From Bacillota bacterium (GTDB lineage Bacteria; Bacillota; Sulfobacillia; JAJYWN01; JAJZPE01): a DNA stretch of 64,000 bases. The stretch covers positions 154,181 through 218,180 of the forward strand of contig JAJYMC010000062.1 of NCBI GenBank assembly GCA_021787335.1, read 5' to 3'. How positions within the stretch are numbered: position 1 is the stretch's first letter; every line of letters starts with the position of its first letter. The notes under the pieces were generated by a model. The model searched no databases and was not told the origin of the DNA. It saw only the letters and a program-made list of their open reading frames with translations. A program made the translations under genes and the position numbers. Below are positions 32,800 to 42,618 of the stretch, piece after piece.

Positions 32800-34572
32800 G
32801 TGGATAGGAGCGAACCGGCAACCAGCAATGCTCAAGGGACTGTGGCGGAGGAGTACAGCGCCCTCCCCGACCTCGTGCCCGCCAGGATGATCAATGAATA
32901 CGCTTATTGCCCGCGCTTGGCATATATGGAATGGGTCCAAGGGGATTTCGCCGAGAGCGCCGACACCCTCGAAGGGCGGTTTCAGCACCGCCGCACCGAT
33001 GCCGAGGCGGGCGTAATTCCGCCCGCCGAAAGGGCCGCTTCCGGTGAGGGAGACACTCAGGGCGGGGGCGCGGCGGGGGGCACGGAAAGCGGTCAGCAGG
33101 CATCGGCCCGCTCGGTATTGCTATCGGGACAACAGGTCGGAATCATTGCTCGACTGGATATTGTCGAGGCCGCGGATGGCAAGGTCACGCCGGTGGACTA
33201 TAAGCACGGGCGAATGCCCGAGAACGAGGCACGAACCTGGGAACCCGACCGCGTGCAACTATGCGCCCAGGGTCTGGTGTTGCGGGAAAATGGCTATCGC
33301 TGCGATGAGGGCGTAGTCTACTACATTCAGTCCAAGACGAGGGTAACCATACTCTTCACGGAGGATTTGTGTCAGAGAACGCTGTCCATCGCTGACGAAA
33401 TGCGCCAAGCCTTTGCCAGCGGGGAGATTCCACCGCCACTCGAGGATAGCCCCAAATGCCTGGGCTGCTCCTTGGCGGGCATCTGCCTACCGGACGAGGT
33501 ACGGCTGCTGGCGCAGACCCAAGAGGCGAGCGCCAGGCAAAAGCTTGACGTGAGGCGGTTGGCTCCGGCCCGTGACGATCGGCTGCCGGTCTATGTGCAG
33601 GACCAGGGGGCGATGGTGGGCAAGAGCGGCGACCTACTCCAAATCAAGCAGGGGCGTCAGGTCATGGAAGAGGTTCGGCTATTGGATGTCGCCCAAGTAA
33701 ACGTTTTCGGCAACGTCCAGATAACGACGCAGGCGCTGCGGGAATTGGTCACGTGGGAGATACCGGTCTGCTATTTCACCTTCGGCGGATGGTTCGTGGC
33801 CATGACGCAGGGACTTGGGCACAAGAACGTCGAACTGCGTCTCGCCCAATACTTGGCGGCCCAGGACCAGGTCAGGAGTGTACGGGTCGCCGGGGCCATG
33901 GTCAACGGAAAGATCCGAAACGCCAGGACCATGCTCAGGAGGAACCATACGGAGGTACCGCCTTCGACTCTGAGGGAACTCGCGCGGTTGGCCCGGGAAG
34001 CCGAGAGGGTCCAGGAAACAGAGTCGTTGCTAGGGTTTGAAGGAGCCGCCGCCAGGGCCTATTTCGCGCAGTTTAGCGGCATGTTCAAGGACAAGGCGGT
34101 GAGTTTTGACTTCCGCGGCCGCAACCGCCGGCCGCCTCGAGATCCGGTCAACGCGGTCCTGTCTTTTGTCTATGCCTTACTCGTAAAGGATCTGACGGTC
34201 ACCGTACAGGCGGTTGGGTTTGACCCGTACCTCGGTTTCCTCCATCGCCCGCGCTACGGGAGGCCGGCCTTGGCTCTGGATTTGGCGGAGGAGTTTCGGC
34301 CGATCGTCGGGGATTCGGTGGCTCTTGCCATGCTTAACGGGGGCGAGCTGAGAGACGGCGACTTCCTGTCGAGGATGGGAGCGGTGGCTCTCGCCGAGAG
34401 AGGTCGCAAGCAGGTTATCAGTGCCTACGAGAGGCGTCTGGACACGCTGATCACTCATCCGGTATTTGGGTATACGATCAGCTATCGGAGGGTCTTCGAG
34501 GTCCAGGCCAGGCTGCTGGCCAGGCATCTGCTGGGAGAGATTCCCGAGTACAGGCCGTTTATGACGAGGTGA
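32800..34572 (+). CDS. cas4-cas1: Cas4-Cas1 fusion, spacer acquisition
   Basis: 590 residues from GTG 32800. Residues ~25-235 are Cas4: the first iron-sulfur cysteine in NEYAYCPRLAYMEW, H63, GIIARLDIVEA, TPVDYKHGRMP and the three-cysteine end CLGCSLAGICLP. A low-complexity Gly/Glu loop lies at ~70-105. Residues ~245-590 are Cas1: LPVYVQDQGAMVGKSGDLL, VCYFTFGGWF, the metal-binding His in DPYLGFLHRPRYGRP and ALDLAEEFRP. The fusion is characteristic of type I-G. In Geobacter the equivalent protein selects and trims PAM-bearing prespacers before integration. Confidence 0.94.
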   Translation: MDRSEPATSNAQGTVAEEYSALPDLVPARMINEYAYCPRLAYMEWVQGDFAESADTLEGRFQHRRTDAEAGVIPPAERAASGEGDTQGGGAAGGTESGQQASARSVLLSGQQVGIIARLDIVEAADGKVTPVDYKHGRMPENEARTWEPDRVQLCAQGLVLRENGYRCDEGVVYYIQSKTRVTILFTEDLCQRTLSIADEMRQAFASGEIPPPLEDSPKCLGCSLAGICLPDEVRLLAQTQEASARQKLDVRRLAPARDDRLPVYVQDQGAMVGKSGDLLQIKQGRQVMEEVRLLDVAQVNVFGNVQITTQALRELVTWEIPVCYFTFGGWFVAMTQGLGHKNVELRLAQYLAAQDQVRSVRVAGAMVNGKIRNARTMLRRNHTEVPPSTLRELARLAREAERVQETESLLGFEGAAARAYFAQFSGMFKDKAVSFDFRGRNRRPPRDPVNAVLSFVYALLVKDLTVTVQAVGFDPYLGFLHRPRYGRPALALDLAEEFRPIVGDSVALAMLNGGELRDGDFLSRMGAVALAERGRKQVISAYERRLDTLITHPVFGYTISYRRVFEVQARLLARHLLGEIPEYRPFMTR

Positions 34573-34582
34573 TTGGTCGCCG

Positions 34583-34876
34583 ATGCGCAGGAGATACATA
34601 GTGGCCTACGATGTGGCCAACGAGAAACGGCTACACAAGTTGCATCACAAAATGCTCGGGTTTGGCGATCCCCTCCAATACTCCATCTTCAGGTGCGACC
34701 TTTCGGACCAGGAGAAGGTGATGTTCATGGAGACACTCGGCAAGCTCATCAACCATGCCGAGGATCGGGTAATGATCGTTGACACAGGGGACGTCGAGGC
34801 CAAGAGGCAGGAACAGATAGAATTCGTCGGCAAGCCGCTTTCGCAGGTGGATGAGAGGTGGGCGATCATCGTTTAG
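34583..34876 (+). CDS. cas2: Cas2
   Basis: 97 residues; ferredoxin-like fold with YIVAYDVANEKRLHKLHHKM (Asp9) and LQYSIFRCDLS. It forms the integrase core with the Cas1 part of the fusion. It lies 10 bases after cas4-cas1, and the CRISPR leader begins right after its stop. Confidence 0.94.
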   Translation: MRRRYIVAYDVANEKRLHKLHHKMLGFGDPLQYSIFRCDLSDQEKVMFMETLGKLINHAEDRVMIVDTGDVEAKRQEQIEFVGKPLSQVDERWAIIV

Positions 34877-35079
34877 TCGGGATGAGTCGGACATCACTGA
34901 CTGTCGAGCGGGGAAGTGGTGATGGAATGCACGGGGGTGCTCGAAAGACGAAAGCCGAGGTCGACGAGGCAATCGGGCGCATCCGCCCTCGATTGGCGGG
35001 GTGCCCCTTCGGCAGCGGCCCAGGCCGCTCGAAATTGCCCCCGCAAAACCGCCCCGGGACAGGATTGGCGTACCGGGCG
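34877..35079 (+). promoter_or_regulatory. CRISPR leader
   Basis: 203 bases between cas2 and the first repeat. No convincing coding frame. It is less AT-rich than many leaders. The orientation is supported by perfect repeats on this side and degenerate repeats at the far end of the array. Confidence 0.7.
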
Positions 35080-38000
35080 GTCTCCACGGCCGAGAAGCCG
35101 TGGCTCAATTGAAGTTTGTGGATGTGCAGCACGGGGAACAACGGCCAACGGGTCTCCACGGCCGAGAAGCCGTGGCTCAATTGAAGTATCACCTCGCGCG
35201 CGGGAGTGTCGTTAAGCGGGAAAAGTCTCCACGGCCGAGAAGCCGTGGCTCAATTGAAGTCAGTAGAGAGGCCAAGCTGCCATAGTGCAGAGCCAGCGGT
35301 CTCCACGGCCGAGAAGCCGTGGCTCAATTGAAGTCAGTCAAAGACACTCAGGGAGCAGGCCTCCCTGAAGTCCGGTCTCCACGGCCGAGAAGCCGTGGCT
35401 CAATTGAAGTACAAACGCGCCTAGCAGGGTAACATGATAGTTGAGGGGGTCTCCACGGCCGAGAAGCCGTGGCTCAATTGAAGTGGGGTCATCGCCGTCT
35501 GCGCGTCGCCGTCAATGCCTACGCGTCTCCACGGCCGAGAAGCCGTGGCTCAATTGAAGTGAGAACCCCCGCGTGGTAGTCGGCGAGGAGGTCGCGTCTC
35601 CACGGCCGAGAAGCCGTGGCTCAATTGAAGTTAGGGCTCGCAGTTCCTCCTCGATGTCGGCCTCCTTGGTCTCCACGGCCGAGAAGCCGTGGCTCAATTG
35701 AAGTATCGACGCGTTCATCCGGGCCTTCGACCAGCGTTTGACGTCTCCACGGCCGAGAAGCCGTGGCTCAATTGAAGTTACCCCCACGTCCGGATGGTGC
35801 CGTCGGTCATCAGAGTCTCCACGGCCGAGAAGCCGTGGCTCAATTGAAGTCGGAAATGAAGTCCCAAACGCAGACGCCGGCTTTCAAAGTCTCCACGGCC
35901 GAGAAGCCGTGGCTCAATTGAAGTGCGCCGAACTGCTCATTCAGCATGGCGGTGACGTCGGCGTCTCCACGGCCGAGAAGCCGTGGCTCAATTGAAGTCT
36001 GACCGGCTTCAATCTGCCGGGCTTTGCGCCCGCCCTCGTCTCCACGGCCGAGAAGCCGTGGCTCAATTGAAGTTCGTTACGGTGTCGTTTCACGCGGGCA
36101 GAGACAGCCTGTCTCCACGGCCGAGAAGCCGTGGCTCAATTGAAGTGCGACTTGAGCGAGGTCCATCTCTCCCGCCTCCCCTCGTCTCCACGGCCGAGAA
36201 GCCGTGGCTCAATTGAAGTATGCCTACTCCCGCTTAGCGTTGGTCGCACTCACGGGTCTCCACGGCCGAGAAGCCGTGGCTCAATTGAAGTCCGACCTCG
36301 ATAAAGTCACCGTCCTGGTCGAGGGCAACCCGGGTCTCCACGGCCGAGAAGCCGTGGCTCAATTGAAGTTCGCCGTCCCCCTTGCAGAGCAGGCCCGAGC
36401 CGGACGTCTCCACGGCCGAGAAGCCGTGGCTCAATTGAAGTTGATATTCGAGGACCAGATTCAGTCCCCGGCCAGCCCGTCTCCACGGCCGAGAAGCCGT
36501 GGCTCAATTGAAGTCGGAAGGTCTGCCAGGCCTGCGGCCAGCAGAACCCGGTCTCCACGGCCGAGAAGCCGTGGCTCAATTGAAGTCGGGGTGGTGAACG
36601 CCGGATGCCGTCGCAGGTACTGGTCTCCACGGCCGAGAAGCCGTGGCTCAATTGAAGTAAGGTCCAGTTTACCCCCGACCGAAAGCGCCTGGAGCAGGTC
36701 TCCACGGCCGAGAAGCCGTGGCTCAATTGAAGTCGTCAAACTGTCGTGGAAGGACGGCAACGGGGGGACCAAGGTCTCCACGGCCGAGAAGCCGTGGCTC
36801 AATTGAAGTGAGGGCCAAATCTATCCTGACTTCGACGCGACGATCCAGTCTCCACGGCCGAGAAGCCGTGGCTCAATTGAAGTTCCGTTGTGGCCTGGGT
36901 GTACTGCGTGATCTTCCTCAGGGTCTCCACGGCCGAGAAGCCGTGGCTCAATTGAAGTATGAGCTGTTCGCATGGTGCTGGACGGCGCATGGGACGGTCT
37001 CCACGGCCGAGAAGCCGTGGCTCAATTGAAGTGGGCCGCAGGGCGAGGAAGTCATGGCGTTTATCGACGAGTCTCCACGGCCGAGAAGCCGTGGCTCAAT
37101 TGAAGTATCACCTTGCCTGCAGCCGCCAGGATACCGATTGCCAAGTCTCCACGGCCGAGAAGCCGTGGCTCAATTGAAGTTCACCCCAAACGGTCGAACC
37201 CGCTGCTACGTGACTTGTCTCCACGGCCGAGAAGCCGTGGCTCAATTGAAGTCAATCCGATAACCTCCTAATGGAAGAAGAGCGGTTCAGTCTCCACGGC
37301 CGAGAAGCCGTGGCTCAATTGAAGTCATCGATACAACGACTCCAACGGGCCGCATGGTATGGTCTCCACGGCCGAGAAGCCGTGGCTCAATTGAAGTCAG
37401 AGCTGAAAGCTCGCAGCCTGCCCCGATGCACCCTAGCCCACGTCTCCACGGCCGAGAAGCCGTGGCTCAATTGAAGTACCCCATATACATTGATCGCCGC
37501 GGCGACGTCCAGGGCGGTCTCCACGGCCGAGAAGCCGTGGCTCAATTGAAGTATTTCAAATGCGTGTTACCTCGAATTCTATGTCCCGTCTCCACGGCCG
37601 AGAAGCCGTGGCTCAATTGAAGTACTGGCGACCAGCGAGCACCGAGAACCGAGCGATTCAACGGTCTCCACGGCCGAGAAGCCGTGGCTCAATTGAAGTT
37701 GGGAGAGATAGTGGATGGGTCTGCCCAGGGCCTTTGCATACGTCTCCACGGCCGAGAAGCCGTGGCTCAATTGAAGTAAGCCTGACGCCGACGTCACCCT
37801 GGGCCTGGCCAACTCGGGGTCTCCACGGCCGAGAAGCCGTGGCTCAATTGAAGTAAGACCGCCGCCGATCATTATCTCCTGCTGGTATTGAGTCTCCACG
37901 GCCGAGAAGCCGTGGCTCAATTGAAGTTTCACCAAGGGATCCGCGGCGGCGGCGTTGGCTCAGATCGTCTCCACGGCCGAGAAGCCGTGGCTCAATTGAA

Positions 38001-41000
38001 GTGACGATAAGTTCGCCCGGTACATCGCTGAAAAGACCTGGTCTCCACGGACGAGAAGCCGTGGCTCAATTGAAGTGTGACAAACACCTTCACCGGCTGT
38101 TCTGCCGCCGCGCGGGTCTCCACGGCCGAGAAGCCGTGGCTCAATTGAAGTATTAGATAATTCGCCGACACCTTCGACGTCGGATTCGTGTCTCCACGGC
38201 CGAGAAGCCGTGGCTCAATTGAAGCAAGCTCGGCACCATCCCTGCGAGCTATGTCGGGGGTCGCCCTGTCTCCACGGCCGAGAAGCCGTGGCTCAATTGA
38301 AGCGATGCTCATGCCGCCGAGTACGACCAGCGGCCACCGGCCGAGGCCCGGCCGAGAAGCCGTGGCTCAATTGAAGCGATGCTCATGTGGTTTCGGATCA
38401 CGCGGTTCTTGTGGTCTCCACGGCCGAGAAGCCGTGGCTCAATTGAAGCTCGACAACGTCCAGGATGACCATGTGGCCGCCGTACCGTCTCCACGGCCGA
38501 GAAGCCGTGGCTCAATTGAAGCAGCGCATTCGCCGCCTGCGCCGCCACTAGCACTATGCAGTCTCCACGGCCGAGAAGCCGTGGCTCAATTGAAGCACCT
38601 ACTTCCGGCCCGAGTTCATCGTGGCGAACCGCGTCTCCACGGCCGAGAAGCCGTGGCTCAATTGAAGCTCCCAGGCCTCGACCGAGGCGTTCTCCCAGGC
38701 CTCGACGTCTCCACGGCCGAGAAGCCGTGGCTCAATTGAAGCTCGGACGCCAAGGAGGGCCCGCTCTCCAAGCTGACCCGTCTCCACGGCCGAGAAGCCG
38801 TGGCTCAATTGAAGCGTGGAGAAGTGGGCTGTCCCCATCATGGCGGCCGTCGTCGTCTCCGCGGCCGAGAAGCCGTGGCTCAATTGAAGCAAGACGGCGC
38901 TGGGCGCCACCGTGCCCGGGCCGGGACCGGTCTCCACGGCCGAGAAGCCGTGGCTCAATTGAAGCCTAAATTCCTGCTACCTTCCGTAAGCTGCAGGCGG
39001 GCGTCTCCACGGCCGAGAAGCCGTGGCTCAATTGAAGCGGCCTGTATCCTCCGCGCGAGGGGGACGGAGTTTTCCAGTCTCCACGGCCGAGAAGCCGTGG
39101 CTCAACTGAAGCACGCCCATTCATCTCACCTCTCTACGCGGCATCGAGTCTCCACGGCCGAGAAGCCGTGGCTCAATTGAAGCACCGGGCTGGTACGCTG
39201 GGTCGTCGTCCCGTCGCCGGTCTCCACGGCCGAGAAGCCGTGGCTCAATTGAAGCGTCGACATCCTGCTCGAACGCGTCAGGGAGATCGGAGGTCTCCAC
39301 GGCCGAGAAGCCGTGGCTCAATTGAAGCATCGAGGATTGTCACCTCCACGTGCGGGAGCCCGGTCAGGTCTCCACGGCCGAGAAGCCGTGGCTCAATTGA
39401 AGCTAAAGCCCATCTTCGAGCGTCATATCACGTCACCAGGTCTCCACGGCCGAGAAGCCGTGGCTCAATTGAAGCATCGAGTAGCTCCAGGTGGAGTCGA
39501 CCGAGGCCTTGGCCGGGTCTCCACGGCCGAGAAGCCGTGGCTCAATTGAAGCGTCCGCGCGGCGTTCTATCTGATCATCATCGTGGCGTCTCCACGGCCG
39601 AGAAGCCGTGGCTCAATTGAAGCGTGCTTTCGGCCTCGAACCTCGACGCGCGCATGGCCGTCTCCACGGCCGAGAAGCCGTGGCTCAATTGAAGCAGGCC
39701 CAGGTCGACCTCCTCCGTGCCGGCCAGTTTGCCGAGTCTCCATGGCCGAGAAGCCGTGGCTCAATTGAAGCAGCATGAAGATCAACAGGGTATCGCTGGT
39801 CTTGGCCCGGTCTCCACGGCCGAGAAGCCGTGGCTCAATTGAAGCAGCATGAAGATCAACAGGGTATCGCTGGTCTTGGCCCGGTCTCCACGGCCGAGAA
39901 GCCGTGGCTCAATTGAAGCCCGTTCTTCACGATGGCGATGGGAATGGGCGTCATGGGGGTCTCCACGGCCGAGAAGCCGTGGCTCAATTGAAGCGACCAC
40001 GACGTAGACGAGTTCGACCGGCAGCGGGCGGGCGTCTCCACGGCCGAGAAGCCGTGGCTCAATTGAAGCGGCAGGACGAGTTCCTGCCAGAAGCGGCGTT
40101 CGGCCTGTCTCCACGGCCGAGAAGCCGTGGCTCAATTGAAGCCAAAACCCCGACACGCCACCGTCCACCATCCGCTCCAGTCTCCACGGCCGAGAAGCCG
40201 TGGCTCAATTGAAGCGCCAACCTGGCCACCACGCTAGATCTGGAGGGGTTCCTCGTCTCCACGGCCGAGAAGCCGTGGCTCAATTGAAGCGGGAAGAAGT
40301 ACACTGTTACGCTTCCCAGCGGGCTGGAGTCTCCACGGCCGAGAAGCCGTGGCTCAATTGAAGCGACAGCGTGTAGATAGCGGCGGCCCGTTGCATCTGG
40401 GCGTCTCCACGGCCGAGAAGCCGTGGCTCAATTGAAGCGAGTACGGACAGGTGACACGGAGGACGCCGCTGGCCGATGTCTCCACGGCCGAGAAGCCGTG
40501 GCTCAATTGAAGCAAAGCCTCCATGTTCCTCTCCGGCGACCTCCACTCAGGTCTCCACGGCCGAGAAGCCGTGGCTCAATTGAAGCCATGTTCTGCGGAT
40601 TGACTCTTACGCAAGTATCCTTCATGTCTCCACGGCCGAGAAGCCGTGGCTCAATTGAAGCAAACCAAGGGGGACCACCAATGCCCATGATCTGCTCCCG
40701 TCTCCACGGCCGAGAAGCCGTGGCTCAATTGAAGCGAGCGTGGGGGGACCACGGTCTGGATCGACGAGCTCATGTCTCCACGGCCGAGAAGCCGTGGCTC
40801 AATTGAAGCCGCAACATGGGCCGCGAACGCGACGGGCCTGCCGACAGTCTCCACGGCCGAGAAGCCGTGGCTCAATTGAAGCTCGCAGCCGTCGACCGCC
40901 GAGGGCGTGACCGTGGCCGTCTCCACGGCCGAGAAACCGTGGCTCAATTGAAGCGTAGCACTACGACGCGATGGTGCTCGACGACATTGTCGTCTCCACG

Positions 41001-41246
41001 GCCGAGAAACCGTGGCTCAATTGAAGCCGCTCCGTCCGCGTGTATAGGTCGAGCCACTGGTCGCCGTCTCCACGGCCGAGAAGCCGTGGCTCAATTGAAG
41101 CCAGCGAGCCTTCGGCGAGGAGGGCATCCGCGCGGTCATCTCCACGGCAGAGAAGCCGTGGCTCCATTGAAGCAATCCGCGCGCACGTGCGGGGCGCGGC
41201 CTCACCACGAGTTTCCACGGAGAAGAACCCGTGGCTCAATTGAAGC
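35080..41246 (+). CRISPR. CRISPR array, 84 repeats / 83 spacers, type I-G
   Basis: I counted 84 copies of a 36-base repeat beginning GTCTCCACGGCC and ending CTCAATTGAAG plus T or C. CCACGGC and GCCGTGG pair to form a 7-base-pair hairpin around CGAGAA. Spacers are 35-44 bases. The last repeat base is T in repeats 1-42 (through 38116) and C in repeats 43-84 (from 38190). Variants: 38041 (one change in the loop side), 38342 (first ~9 bases diverged), 38855, 39077 (CTCAACTG), 39736 (CATGG), 40919 and 40992 (GAGAAACC), 41138 and 41211 (strongly decayed). One spacer-repeat unit is duplicated exactly (spacers at 39772 and 39846). Open frames through the array are only translated repeats. Confidence 0.98.
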
Positions 41247-41596
41247 TCTGAGCCTTGCCTCGTCGAAAGGACAGGCGGTCTATTGAGCAATCGTTCCCAT
41301 GCCCGCGGGGTGAGGGCCGTTTCATGGACGAGCGGCCAGCCATGCTTTAGTGTCTTCGTAGTCAAGGAGATGAGGCGAAGCCAAGACCGGTGGAAAGGCG
41401 CGGTCTAGTCATCCGTAAGGTACATGGTGGTGATTGGTCAAGGCCGTTGACTCGCCACTCGGAGCCGGGGTCCCGGTCAGGACCTGATTAGTCCACTACC
41501 TGAGTGACCTCGCGTCGATGTGTGGTCTGTCAAGCCGGCCGCATTGCGGGTTTGCTCTCAGAGCGGTAGAAGGAGAACGTCCGAGAAGGGCAAGAA
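41247..41596. other. Region after the CRISPR array
   Basis: About 350 bases with no supported gene. A minus-strand frame from 41365 runs into the array and starts TKTLKHGWPLVHETALTPR, a plausible coding fragment, but it has no recognised family and then reads through repeats. It may be a remnant cut by the trailer end. Confidence 0.35.
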
Positions 41597-41624
41597 GGCC
41601 CTGTCGGATATCGCCGACAGGGCC
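41597..41624 (-). terminator. Terminator downstream of the small membrane protein gene
   Basis: GGCCCTGTCGG pairs with CCGACAGGGCC around ATATCG. On the minus strand it is followed by TTCTTGCCCTT, 33 bases after the stop at 41657. Confidence 0.65.
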
Positions 41625-41656
41625 GGGGGTTGTTTGAAGTTCGTGCTTCTGTCTTT

Positions 41657-41851
41657 CTACTTAATGACGAGCCGATTCTTCTCGGCCCCACGCTTCCAAC
41701 CTTCCCGGCCAGCTTGGTACAGCTCCCCCAAAGCCTGCACCAGCTGCCACAGCCCCCAGAGCAGCATGGGAACTCCATAGCGGACCATCACATAGGCGAG
41801 GCCCAGGACGCACCCGATCCCGAAGAAAACGAAGAACGCATCGAGCATCAC
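41657..41851 (-). CDS. Small membrane protein, unknown function
   Basis: 64 residues; GTG 41851 (or ATG 41848) with AGAGGTGACGG upstream. One long or two short hydrophobic segments (AFFVFFGIGCVLGLAYVMV and PMLLWGLWQLV) precede a basic tail (GREGWKRGAEKNRLVIK). Its start overlaps the stop of the truncated HEPN frame, so it is probably read by coupling from the nucleotidyltransferase operon. No family recognised. Confidence 0.6.
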   Translation of the reverse strand: MMLDAFFVFFGIGCVLGLAYVMVRYGVPMLLWGLWQLVQALGELYQAGREGWKRGAEKNRLVIK

Positions 41852-41997
41852 CCGTCACCTCTTGAGATGAGCATAATTCGGGCGTGGCTGGCCGAGCGTT
41901 TGACGGCGGTGTTGACGTGTTCAGCATCTAGCAGGAGTTCGGCTTCTTGGAGGGCCTCCTTGGCTCGGTCAAGCCGGCATGACACCAATTCCTTTAT
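41848..41997 (-). pseudogene. Truncated HEPN-domain gene (partner of the MNT gene)
   Basis: The frame after the nucleotidyltransferase reads IKELVSCRLDRAKEALQEAE then LLLDAEHVNTAVKRS, the first helices of a HEPN protein, where AYYA-type residues normally follow. It then diverges (ASHARIMLIS) and stops at 41848, leaving ~50 of an expected ~120-130 residues. The catalytic R-x4-6-H motif is missing. The start is unclear: TTG 41988, GTG 41985, or an ATA at 41997. This looks like a deletion remnant of an MNT-HEPN toxin-antitoxin pair. Confidence 0.55.
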
Positions 41998-42004
41998 CTG
42001 TGCG

Positions 42005-42352
42005 TTACAGGACGATCCCTTCCCGCTCGACGTTGCGAACGAAGGGCATGGCCTGGTAAATTGGCGAATACCACTCGCTCTTGCCGTAGCAGACGACCGT
42101 AAAGACCTTGCCAGTCTCCAGTTCAAGAGGGAACAGACTCTGGCGTATTCGATCCTCAACTCGCCAGTCCACGGCTCCGTCAAGCAGAACGAGGAGGTCG
42201 TAGTCAGAGTCCGCCTCCGCGTCCCCCCTTGCCCGCGAGCCATAGAGAACGACCTTTGCCGGTGGCGCGACTTCACTAATGGCATCACCACAGCGGCCCA
42301 GAAGGACCTCTTCCTGCCGGGAACGACCTTTGGAACTTCGGAGCTCTTTCAT
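42005..42352 (-). CDS. MNT-type nucleotidyltransferase (antitoxin-like)
   Basis: ATG 42352 with GGGAGG upstream gives 115 residues. The nucleotidyltransferase motif is VVLYGSRARGDAEADSDYDL, with the two catalytic aspartates; the frame continues LLVLLDG. Minimal nucleotidyltransferases of this size usually neutralise a HEPN RNase toxin by AMPylating it. Here the HEPN gene that follows is truncated, so the pair is probably inactive as a toxin-antitoxin system. Confidence 0.82.
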   Translation of the reverse strand: MKELRSSKGRSRQEEVLLGRCGDAISEVAPPAKVVLYGSRARGDAEADSDYDLLVLLDGAVDWRVEDRIRQSLFPLELETGKVFTVVCYGKSEWYSPIYQAMPFVRNVEREGIVL

Positions 42353-42561
42353 GGATTGGACCTCCCGAAGCAGAGGGAACAGACGTTTCTTACTCAACAG
42401 TATCCTATCATGGACTAGACGATTCCCGCCACGGATCAGCCTTACAGGAGATAAGTACGATAGGCACGGCCAGAACCCTCCTTTCGCGCAAGCCCCGGAC
42501 TGGGGGGGCGGCACCCGCTTTCATAGGCCCCCCGCTCCCTTGAGGGCAGGAGTCGGCCGTC

Positions 42562-42618
42562 ATGAACACGAATCCCACCACCGCCAACCCGGAAAAGCGA
42601 GGTGCCACGTTTCGATGA
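42562..42618 (+). CDS. 18-residue leader ORF coupled to the next gene
   Basis: ATG 42562 preceded by GGGCAGGAG, encoding MNTNPTTANPEKRGATFR; its TGA overlaps the ATG of the membrane protein (ATGA). Small, polar and without a family. It may serve translational coupling or regulation of the downstream gene. Could be chance. Confidence 0.35.
   Translation: MNTNPTTANPEKRGATFR

Noticed and set aside
35080-41246. Many open frames of 60-200 codons across the array, with repeated LHGREAVAQLK-like peptides
   Set aside because: These are the CRISPR repeat translated in different frames; the spacers between them have no coding logic.
40961-41365. Minus-strand frame starting in a peptide TKTLKHGWPLVHETALTPR
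   Set aside because: The first ~25 codons look plausible, but the frame continues through CRISPR repeats; at most a remnant, so not called as a gene.
41630-42418. 262-codon plus-strand frame across the MNT/HEPN region
   Set aside because: No start signal or family features; the minus strand has an excellent ribosome site and nucleotidyltransferase motif.
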